In this document: one piece after another, positions 1 through 5,186 of the stretch
Position numbering within the stretch: the first letter of the stretch is position 1
How the letters are laid out: each line of letters begins with the position of its first letter
Origin: Acidobacteriaceae bacterium
GTDB lineage: Bacteria > Acidobacteriota > Terriglobia > Terriglobales > Acidobacteriaceae
DNA length: 5,186 nt
Assembly: GCA_030042915.1 (NCBI GenBank)
Contig: JASHYS010000185.1
Span: forward strand, 1 to 5,186
Reading direction: 5' to 3'
Notes under the pieces: generated by a model
Told to the model about the DNA's origin: nothing
Databases searched by the model: none
What the model saw: only the letters and a program-made list of their open reading frames with translations
Program-made: the position numbers and the translations under genes

Positions 1-1843
1 CTGGGCGCGTAACCACTAACTCATCAGTAAGTGGGCCGCGAAGATGGCGGATGACGGGCTTCCACTCCGGGTTGGGAAGATAGTTGGCGAAATTCCAGCG
101 CACCATCTGGCCCATGCGGACGACGGTATTGGGATCCTGCTTGACGAGCTCTTTGCGGACTTGCTTGTCGATGAGGCTGGCGATGGAGCCGTCGGAAGCG
201 CGAAGGCGGACGGTGAAGTCATTGTTGTCGAGCACTTCGTCGGCCACTGCTACGGCGGAAGCCGGAGGTTTCTCAGCGCGTTCGAAAGTATAAGTGCGGA
301 AGCCGACCGGGGGCACGTCTGCGGCTGCAAAAATCAGAGCACCGTTGGCTTCCTGTTGCACCGTAACCAGCGTTCCGGTGGCGGCATCGCGAATTGCAGT
401 CAGCTCAGGAGCAGGCGGCCGGACCTGAACCAGTTCGGAACGCTTCCAGCTGAGAGGGTTGTAGACCACGCATTTTGGCATGTTGCTTGGATCCCGATCC
501 GCTGAAAACATCTCGACCACGCCGCTCATCATCGTGGCGCGAACCTCAGCACGCGAAGTCTTCGCGTACATCGAGTACTCTTCGTTCTGCTTGTTGGTCT
601 GTTCGAGCGTCATCACTTTGGGCCAGCCCGCCTGACCGGCGCCCGAGTGTTCGTCGTACTTCAGCATCTTGGTGGCCGCGTCGGCGAGGGCGTCGGCGGG
701 AAACTGCGTGTGCGTGCGGAAAGAGAGCAGGGACCAGAGTTCTTCCGCCTGGGGAAGATAATCCTGCACCCATCGGGCATCGGCGGTGATTCCCGGCGAG
801 TTGGTTTTGATCTCCGACCACATGCCGCTGAAATCTCCGCTGTAGGTCGGAAAAGGGTTCCCGTATTTTTTCTCGAGGTAATTAAAAAACTCGGCGGGCG
901 TAGCGACCACCAGCCGTGGCTCCTTCCCCGCCGCATTCCATGCGCGGACTGCAGGCAGGAGACCGTTTTCTTCATAAGAAGCGGGAATAAAGTCATGCAC
1001 GTAGAGCACCATGGCGGCATCGTAGGGGTATTTTGCCTTGCTGTACTCGGCAAGAAGCTTGTCGACTCCGTGTTGCATAATCTCGAGCGGAGGCTGCCCT
1101 TCCCACTCCTTGGGATAGAAATGCTTGTCCACTGGCTGGTTGTAATAGTGCGCGGAAGGGTCGAGATAGTAGTCCGCCATGGCTTCCACGTAGCCGCCGT
1201 TCTTGCTCTGCGTTTGCCAGGTCAGAACCGAGCTTCCGTCGGGCGATCGCCAGTAGAAGGGCATCTTGCCCGGGTGCAGGCTGGTTCCTCCTCCGATAAA
1301 GAGATTGGAGCCGGTGACAAAGTATTTGATCCCGCTGCGCGCCAGAACCTGGGGCAGACGAAGCGTGAAGCCCGGAACGTCGTCCATCATGGCCAGATCG
1401 GTGGTGACGCCGAGGCGCTTCTCAATGTCTTTGCTTGCGTAAATGAAGCGATTCAACTGCTCGGCGCCCATGAACTCGGTGTGTTCACTGCCCCACGCGG
1501 CTGACAGCTCGATTTGGCCGTTGCGCACCAGGTTCGTGAAGTCCGCAATCGCCTGAGGATCGTGTGTGCGGTCGAGCCATGCCTGCACCTGCCACACACT
1601 CTCGACGACCCACCGGAAGTCCGGGTCCTTCTTGGCGGCTTGAATGACGCCATCCAAATGCTGCTTGACGTCGTCGAGCTGCTCCTCCGGGGGCAGCTTG
1701 AATCCCAGATCCCAATGACTGCTGGGGACGATATAGATGGTGCGAATTTCGCCCTTCTGTGCGCCCCAGAGAGCCGTGATTCCAAAGGCAAGTAAGAGTG
1801 CAGCGAGCACGCGCCCGAAGTCGCGCAGACGAGTGTGAATCAT
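1..1843 (-). CDS. Secreted GH38-like alpha-mannosidase (C-terminus cut by window edge)
   Basis: The frame is open from ATG 1843 to the left edge, giving 614 residues without a stop. An AGGAG at 1855-1859 precedes the ATG; an ATG five bases upstream is followed at once by TGA (ATG CCA TGA) and is not usable. Residues 1-28 look like a signal peptide: basic start with R5, R7 and R11, hydrophobic stretch 12-25, possible cleavage after A28. The mature part begins with a beta strand and SSHWDLGF (41-48), matching the GH38 metal-binding His-x-Asp (H43, D45). DDVPGF (154-159) fits the GH38 nucleophile segment, with D155 the likely nucleophile and metal ligand. DEHSG (397-401) fits the later His ligand, H399. 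From about residue 440 the sequence is beta-rich, like GH38 C-terminal domains. GH38 enzymes are retaining, usually Zn-dependent alpha-mannosidases. The motifs differ from the classical ones, so another alpha-linked substrate is possible. It diverges from a sugar kinase and mannose-6-phosphate isomerase, supporting export and mannoside cleavage. Confidence 0.8.
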   Translation of the reverse strand, partial: MIHTRLRDFGRVLAALLLAFGITALWGAQKGEIRTIYIVPSSHWDLGFKLPPEEQLDDVKQHLDGVIQAAKKDPDFRWVVESVWQVQAWLDRTHDPQAIADFTNLVRNGQIELSAAWGSEHTEFMGAEQLNRFIYASKDIEKRLGVTTDLAMMDDVPGFTLRLPQVLARSGIKYFVTGSNLFIGGGTSLHPGKMPFYWRSPDGSSVLTWQTQSKNGGYVEAMADYYLDPSAHYYNQPVDKHFYPKEWEGQPPLEIMQHGVDKLLAEYSKAKYPYDAAMVLYVHDFIPASYEENGLLPAVRAWNAAGKEPRLVVATPAEFFNYLEKKYGNPFPTYSGDFSGMWSEIKTNSPGITADARWVQDYLPQAEELWSLLSFRTHTQFPADALADAATKMLKYDEHSGAGQAGWPKVMTLEQTNKQNEEYSMYAKTSRAEVRATMMSGVVEMFSADRDPSNMPKCVVYNPLSWKRSELVQVRPPAPELTAIRDAATGTLVTVQQEANGALIFAAADVPPVGFRTYTFERAEKPPASAVAVADEVLDNNDFTVRLRASDGSIASLIDKQVRKELVKQDPNTVVRMGQMVRWNFANYLPNPEWKPVIRHLRGPLTDELVVTRP

Positions 1844-1854
1844 GGCATTTCGCT

Positions 1855-1859
1855 CTCCT
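1855..1859 (-). promoter_or_regulatory. Shine-Dalgarno site of the GH38-like gene
   Basis: On the minus strand this reads AGGAG, with 11 bases before the ATG at 1843. The spacing is slightly long. The nearer ATG (1846-1848) is out of frame and opens a two-codon ORF, so the start at 1843 is preferred. Confidence 0.5.
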
Positions 1860-1908
1860 GGCCGGGCCAATTTCACCTTCGAATCTCGCGAAGATAGAAA
1901 TTGTTGAT

Positions 1909-1939
1909 TTGTGTTATGGCATAAAAGACTATCACACAA
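1909..1939. promoter_or_regulatory. Inverted repeat, candidate operator
   Basis: The left arm TTGTGTTAT (1909-1917) matches the reverse complement of ATCACACAA (1931-1939) at 8 of 9 positions, with a 13-bp spacer. The arm centres are 22 bp apart, about two helical turns, as expected for a dimeric regulator. A smaller dyad, TTATG-G-CATAA (1914-1924), is perfect around base 1919. An outer perfect 8-bp repeat (GAAATTGT 1897-1904 with ACAATTTC 1936-1943) overlaps the same span. Its place between divergent sugar-use genes suggests control of both. No regulator gene is in the window, so the binding protein is unknown. Confidence 0.4.
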
Positions 1940-1989
1940 TTTCTTTTAAGGCATTTTCGAAGTTATTTTGCCCATAAAACGAACAAACC

Positions 1990-1998
1990 TGATAAAAT
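1990..1998 (+). promoter_or_regulatory. Extended -10 promoter element for the kinase-isomerase operon
   Basis: TG at 1990-1991, one base, then TAAAAT at 1993-1998 gives an extended -10 (TGn plus a hexamer with 5 of 6 matches to TATAAT). The best upstream -35-like hexamer is TTGCCC (1968-1973), weak and at a long 19-bp spacing, which fits an extended -10 promoter that depends little on the -35. Transcription would begin near 2005 and leave a leader of about 143 bases before the kinase ATG. Confidence 0.4.
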
Positions 1999-2058
1999 CG
2001 AGCGATCGGTAGATGTGCGCGATGAATCGGATCCGGCACGATTGGCATCCGGCTCGTC

Positions 2059-2151
2059 ATGGGGTTTGATCGCTGGAAGCTGATGAAAGTGAATGATTTC
2101 CTGCTTCGACGTGGCCGATTGGAGCGCTTCGAAAAAGGTCGCTGGTCATGA
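2059..2151 (+). CDS. Possible short leader peptide (30 aa), ATGA-coupled to the kinase gene
   Basis: An ORF from ATG 2059 (or the in-frame ATG 2083, giving 22 residues) ends with TGA 2149-2151, which shares an ATGA with the kinase start at 2148. The predicted peptide is basic, with several Arg and Lys residues, and matches no family I recognise. Neither ATG has a strong ribosome binding site; GGAAG lies only a few bases before ATG 2083. It would lie inside the leader of a transcript starting near 2005, so translational coupling to the kinase is possible. An ORF this short is also easily produced by chance. Confidence 0.2.
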   Translation: MGFDRWKLMKVNDFLLRRGRLERFEKGRWS

Positions 2152-3080
2152 AGATTTTGGCGGTGGATCTCGGGGGCACGCATGCATCCTGCGCATTGGT
2201 TGAGGATGTTTCCGTTCTCGCGCGGGAGGTGGTGCCCGTTCGGGATCTGGCCTTGCTCGGCCCTGCTCTTCCGGCTATCCAGGGTGCGCTCGAGCGGCTG
2301 AACCGTGACGGCTCCGCACAGGGAGTCGGATTTGGATTTTGCGGACTGGTGGATACGCTGAGTTCAAGGGTCACCTCGACAAATGGCAAGTTTGAAGATG
2401 CGCCGCAAATTGACCTCGTGGGATGGGCGCAGAATCAGTTGGGGCTGCCCCTCCGATTGGAGAACGACGCTCGTCTCGCACTTTTGGGAGAGTGCCACGC
2501 CGGCGCAGGAAAGTCGGAAACCGATGTCGTCATGTTCACGCTTGGCACGGGAATCGGTGGCGTGGCGATGATGGATGGACGACTTCTCCACGGAAGACAT
2601 GGCCAGGCGGGCGTGTTAGGCGGGCACGTTCCTGTGAAGCTCGGCGGGCGGCGTTGCACCTGCGGCGGAGTGGGATGCGCCGAATCAGAAGCTTCAGGAT
2701 GGGCCTTGCCGCTGGTCTGTGAGGAATGGACGAACTTTAAAGAAAGTGCGTTGGCGAAAAAAGAGATCAACTTCGAGAACCTTTTTGCCTGTGCTGCTAA
2801 CGGAGACCGGGCTGCGATTGAGATCCAGCGCCACTGCCTGAACGTTTGGGGCGCCACGGCAGTCGCAGCAATTCATGCTTTTGATCCGGAGCTGCTGCTC
2901 TATGGCGGCGGCGTAATGAAGAGCGCTGAAATTGTGATTCCATTTATCGAAGATTACGTTTCGCGTTATGCCTGGACGCCGTGGGGTAAGGTTCGCGTAC
3001 GTGCAGCGCAGCTCGGCAACGACGCGGCACTTTTTGGAGTCGTTCCACTGTTTTGCGAGGAGAATGGCCGTGTACGATAG
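2148..3080 (+). CDS. ROK-family sugar kinase, probably acting on mannose or a related hexose
   Basis: This complete 310-residue protein has the usual ROK length. DLGGT (7-11) is the N-terminal phosphate-binding loop, and END (105-107) carries the catalytic base D107. TLGTGIGG (131-138) is the second phosphate loop. H160, C170, C172 and C177 form the ROK zinc site (GGH followed by C-x-C-G-x-x-G-C-x-E). FDPELLLYGGG (245-255) matches the C-terminal nucleotide-binding strand. ROK kinases transfer phosphate from ATP to the 6-hydroxyl of hexoses in the cytoplasm. The usual sugar-contacting Glu in the E-x-G-H motif is absent: the segment reads AGVLGGH (154-160). Specificity is therefore not readable from the sequence. 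The overlapping mannose-6-phosphate isomerase makes mannose the best guess; glucose, fructose or another hexose remains possible. There is no N-terminal helix-turn-helix, so it is a kinase rather than a ROK repressor. AAGG at 2135-2138 lies 9 bases before the ATG. Confidence 0.85.
   Translation: MKILAVDLGGTHASCALVEDVSVLAREVVPVRDLALLGPALPAIQGALERLNRDGSAQGVGFGFCGLVDTLSSRVTSTNGKFEDAPQIDLVGWAQNQLGLPLRLENDARLALLGECHAGAGKSETDVVMFTLGTGIGGVAMMDGRLLHGRHGQAGVLGGHVPVKLGGRRCTCGGVGCAESEASGWALPLVCEEWTNFKESALAKKEINFENLFACAANGDRAAIEIQRHCLNVWGATAVAAIHAFDPELLLYGGGVMKSAEIVIPFIEDYVSRYAWTPWGKVRVRAAQLGNDAALFGVVPLFCEENGRVR
3058..3062 (+). promoter_or_regulatory. Shine-Dalgarno site that bears on the isomerase start
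   Basis: AGGAG lies inside the end of the kinase gene. It is only 1 base from ATG 3064, too close for normal initiation, but 7 bases from the in-frame GTG at 3070, which is ideal. This favours GTG 3070 on spacing alone, while ATG 3064 is the stronger codon. The two starts differ by only two residues. Confidence 0.5.
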
Positions 3081-4803
3081 GTTTCCCTGCGTGGAATCGG
3101 GTAGCGCGACGGAGTGCCTGAGCGGTTGGCCCGCGATTGGAGCCGAGTTGAGCGAGCGGGTAGGGGGCGGCGGCCTGATCGCTGTGGAGTGCTATCCGGG
3201 AGTCCATCTTGAAGAGGTCCGAATGGGGTTGCGCCAGGCAATACCGGGCGCCAACTTCTTGTGCACCGACAGTCTGTTCCGCCCATCGCAAGAGATTGAG
3301 GAACTGCTGGATCCTCTGCTCGGTGATGACCCGGTGTTTGGGGAGATGAATTCGATTGAAATCGCAGATTTCTTCGATCGTTCGCGGTTGGCCGACGCGC
3401 AAACGCGGTGCAGCACAAGGCCCGGAGAAGTGACGATCGTGATCGGCACCGGGGCAACTCTGGTCTGCCCGAATCCTTCGATCCTGGTCTATGCGGACCT
3501 TGCCCGTTGGGAGATTCAGATGCGCCAGCGCCGCAACGAGATTGGCAATCTGGGTGCGGAGAATCTCGAAGAGCAGCCATCTCTCAAATACAAGCGAGCC
3601 TTTTTTGTGGATTGGCGCTCGGCCGATCGCCTGAAAGTTCGCCTGCTCGACCGCATCGACCTCCTGCTCGACACGAACGTACCGCAAAAGCCAAAAGCAA
3701 TCTCCGGCGAGACATTCAGGCGGAGTTTGCGGAATATAGTCAGGCAGCCGTTCCGGGTTGTTCCCTTCTTCGACCCGGGCCCGTGGGGCGGTCATTGGAT
3801 GGAGCGCGTGTGCAATTTGCCTGACGATGGCTCGCCCAACCATGCCTGGTGCTTTGATTGCGTCCCTGAAGAGAATAGTTTGCTGCTTGGCTTTGGTGTA
3901 GAGCGGGTGGAAATCCCAGCTCTCGATCTGGTGCTCGCGCATCCTAAGAAATTGCTGGGCGAACGTGTTTATGAGCGGTTCGGCGCCGAGTTTCCCATTC
4001 GATTCGATTTCCTTGATACCGTCGGTGGAGGAAATCTCTCGCTTCAGGTTCATCCCTTGACGTCTTACATTCGCGAGCACTTCGGAATGAATTACACGCA
4101 AGACGAGAGCTACTACCTTCTGGATGCAGAGGAGGACGCGTCTGTCTATCTCGGTCTGAAAGAAGGCATTGATCCAGTGGCCATGCTGGACGATCTTTAT
4201 CGAGCCCAGGAAAGTTGTTTTCAATTTCCTGCTGAGAAGTACGTGAACCGTTTCCCGGCACGCAAGCACGACCATTTCCTGATCCCCGCCGGCACAGTTC
4301 ACTGCTCAGGGAAAGACAGCATGGTGCTCGAGATCAGCGCCACGCCTTATATCTTTACCTTCAAGCTGTGGGATTGGGGAAGATTGGGACTGGATGGCAG
4401 GCCTCGACCCATCCATCTGCAACACGGTGCAGCAAACATCCAGTGGGACCGGACCACGAAATGGGTGCGCCGCTCGCTCATCAACCGCATTGAACCGCTG
4501 GCTTGCGGCGATGGCTGGCGCGAGGAGCGGACCGGACTGCATGAACTCGAGTTCATCGAAACGCGACGGCATTGGTTTACCGGAACGGTCCCGCACGATA
4601 CGGAGGGGTCGGTCGATGTGCTGAATCTGGTGGAAGGCGAGGAAGTCGTGGTGGAGAGCCCCAGCGGCGCCTTTGCTCCTTTTCCCGTTCACTATGTGGA
4701 GACTTTCATCGTGCCGGCATCGGTGGGCCGGTACACGGTTCGGCCGATCGGCCCAAATGCGAGCCGCGAACACGGAACCATTCAGGCCCGCGTTCGCATC
4801 TGA
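3064..4803 (+). CDS. Class I mannose-6-phosphate isomerase with an additional N-terminal domain
   Basis: The protein has 579 residues from ATG 3064, or 577 from GTG 3070, which has better ribosome-site spacing. The C-terminal part, from about residue 235, is a type I phosphomannose isomerase that interconverts mannose 6-phosphate and fructose 6-phosphate. Its metal ligands are visible: Q328 and H330 in SLQVHP, E348 in QDESYY, and H413 in IPAGTVHCSG. The following KLWDWGR-G-DG-RP-H stretch (434-451) matches the family's conserved segment with the active-site Arg, R440. Typical bacterial enzymes of this class have roughly 300-400 residues, so some 230 N-terminal residues are extra. That region includes an IAVECYPGV strand (near 40-48), an acidic DDPVFGEM segment, and VIGTGATLV followed by LVYADLARWEIQ, which resembles a nucleoside-kinase-like fold without a Walker A lysine; this is inference. 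The gene overlaps the kinase stop by 11-17 bases, so the two are co-transcribed and probably coupled. A still earlier ATG at 2968 is unlikely. Confidence 0.85.
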   Translation: MAVYDRFPCVESGSATECLSGWPAIGAELSERVGGGGLIAVECYPGVHLEEVRMGLRQAIPGANFLCTDSLFRPSQEIEELLDPLLGDDPVFGEMNSIEIADFFDRSRLADAQTRCSTRPGEVTIVIGTGATLVCPNPSILVYADLARWEIQMRQRRNEIGNLGAENLEEQPSLKYKRAFFVDWRSADRLKVRLLDRIDLLLDTNVPQKPKAISGETFRRSLRNIVRQPFRVVPFFDPGPWGGHWMERVCNLPDDGSPNHAWCFDCVPEENSLLLGFGVERVEIPALDLVLAHPKKLLGERVYERFGAEFPIRFDFLDTVGGGNLSLQVHPLTSYIREHFGMNYTQDESYYLLDAEEDASVYLGLKEGIDPVAMLDDLYRAQESCFQFPAEKYVNRFPARKHDHFLIPAGTVHCSGKDSMVLEISATPYIFTFKLWDWGRLGLDGRPRPIHLQHGAANIQWDRTTKWVRRSLINRIEPLACGDGWREERTGLHELEFIETRRHWFTGTVPHDTEGSVDVLNLVEGEEVVVESPSGAFAPFPVHYVETFIVPASVGRYTVRPIGPNASREHGTIQARVRI

Positions 4804-4809
4804 GCAATT

Positions 4810-5186
4810 TCAGTTACCCCAGAAGGCAGTCCACGAATCGGCAGCCGGGTCGATGGTGATCGTGCCCGCCTCGGCGTTGCGTTTTGCGGCGCCTTCCAAG
4901 CGAGCGAAGCTCACGTCTTCGCCCAAAGTCTCGGGAATCTCGACCGCCTGAGGAGATTCAGAGCTGCTTTCCCGTTCGAAGCGTACCCTCCAACCGTTAG
5001 CGCCTGAAGGTTCGGCGGTGAGCGAAATGCGGCCGAAGCGCGTCGGCGTTTGGCTCAACGAGAACGGAGAGCGCTCCTTCAGATCTGAAGGGATGATGCC
5101 TGCCAGGAGCCGAAGCTTTGCTCCATCCTCGAGCACCAGCATGTGACGCAGATAGCGAATGCACTCGGCACTGGCCCAGTTATGAG
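4810..5186 (-). CDS. C-terminal fragment of an unidentified protein, possibly a large glycosidase
   Basis: The minus-strand frame is open from the right edge to TGA 4810-4812, giving 124 complete codons; the N-terminus lies outside the window. An internal ATG at 5142 is in frame but is not a likely start, because the coding sequence continues upstream with the same character. The fragment opens with a helix-like segment (HNWASAECIRYLRHMLVLEDG) and continues into a beta-rich part containing TRFGRISL and GWRVRFER. A helix ending in such a turn, followed by a C-terminal beta domain, is common in alpha/alpha-barrel glycosidases, and the neighbours are sugar-use genes. I cannot name the family. 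It is convergent with the isomerase, 6 bp apart, with no visible terminator between them. Confidence 0.6.
   Translation of the reverse strand, partial: HNWASAECIRYLRHMLVLEDGAKLRLLAGIIPSDLKERSPFSLSQTPTRFGRISLTAEPSGANGWRVRFERESSSESPQAVEIPETLGEDVSFARLEGAAKRNAEAGTITIDPAADSWTAFWGN

Larger units (their letters stand above)
1844..2147. other. Divergent intergenic regulatory region
   Basis: This 304-bp gap lies between the starts of two divergent genes. Its central part (about 1890-2000) is clearly more AT-rich than the flanking coding sequence. It holds an imperfect dyad (1909-1939), a second outer inverted repeat (1897-1904 with 1936-1943), a plus-strand extended -10 element (1990-1998) and a possible short leader ORF (2059-2151). 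The heptamer CATAAAA occurs at 1920-1926 and again at 1973-1979, 53 bp apart. I saw no convincing minus-strand -35/-10 pair for the GH38-like gene. No tRNA, riboswitch or terminator was recognised here. Confidence 0.6.

Noticed and set aside
647..1504. A 285-residue plus-strand open frame opposite the GH38-like gene
   Set aside because: It is antisense to a frame with GH38 motifs, a signal peptide and a ribosome binding site; the translation shows no family features.
1883..1895. Short hairpin ATCT-CGCGA-AGAT in the GH38-like gene's 5' leader
   Set aside because: A four-base stem is too short to support a regulatory claim.
1932..2183. An 83-residue minus-strand open frame across the intergenic region
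   Set aside because: It crosses the divergent promoter region and the kinase start, has no ribosome binding site that I could see, and its translation resembles no protein family.
2968..3063. An upstream in-frame ATG giving a 611-residue isomerase
   Set aside because: It would overlap the kinase by 113 bases, the added residues are low-quality out-of-frame kinase sequence, and a ribosome binding site lies much later, just before 3064-3070.
2944..4302. A 452-residue minus-strand open frame opposite the isomerase gene
   Set aside because: It lies wholly antisense to sequence with clear isomerase motifs, its translation is rich in Arg, Gln and Ala without recognisable domains, and long antisense frames are expected in GC-rich DNA.
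4725..4754. GC-rich inverted repeat GGGCCG/CGGCCC containing a 12-bp perfect palindrome (4742-4753), considered as a terminator
   Set aside because: It sits inside the isomerase coding sequence, is followed by no T-tract, and is explained by codons for a VRPIGP stretch in GC-rich DNA.

Overview
The window looks like part of a carbohydrate-use locus from a GC-rich, Gram-negative-type soil bacterium. The best guess is Acidobacteriota, judged only from overall base composition, the style of the proteins and the dense mix of secreted glycosidases with a sugar kinase and isomerase. No rRNA or other taxonomic marker is present, so this placement is tentative.

Layout: (1) 1-1843, minus strand: the first 614 residues of a secreted glycoside hydrolase family 38-like (alpha-mannosidase-type) enzyme, whose C-terminus runs off the left edge. 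(2) 1844-2147: an AT-rich divergent intergenic region with an inverted repeat that could be an operator, an extended -10 promoter for the plus-strand genes, and a possible 30-codon leader ORF that ends in an ATGA overlap with the next gene. (3) 2148-3080, plus: a complete ROK-family sugar kinase. (4) 3064 (or GTG 3070)-4803, plus: a two-part protein with an uncharacterised N-terminal domain of about 230 residues followed by a class I mannose-6-phosphate isomerase domain that keeps all four metal ligands. It overlaps the kinase gene and is almost certainly co-transcribed with it. (5) 4810-5186, minus: the C-terminal 124 residues of another protein, possibly a large glycosidase, convergent with the isomerase and separated from it by only 6 bp.

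Taken together, the three main genes suggest a short mannose pathway: an exported GH38-like enzyme releases mannose from mannosides, the ROK kinase makes mannose 6-phosphate, and the isomerase converts it to fructose 6-phosphate for glycolysis. The domain assignments come from visible motifs. The substrate and pathway linkage is inference from gene neighbourhood. The less ordinary points are the extra N-terminal domain on the isomerase, the kinase's altered sugar-binding motif, and the structured divergent promoter region. No mobile element, CRISPR array, tRNA or rRNA was seen.
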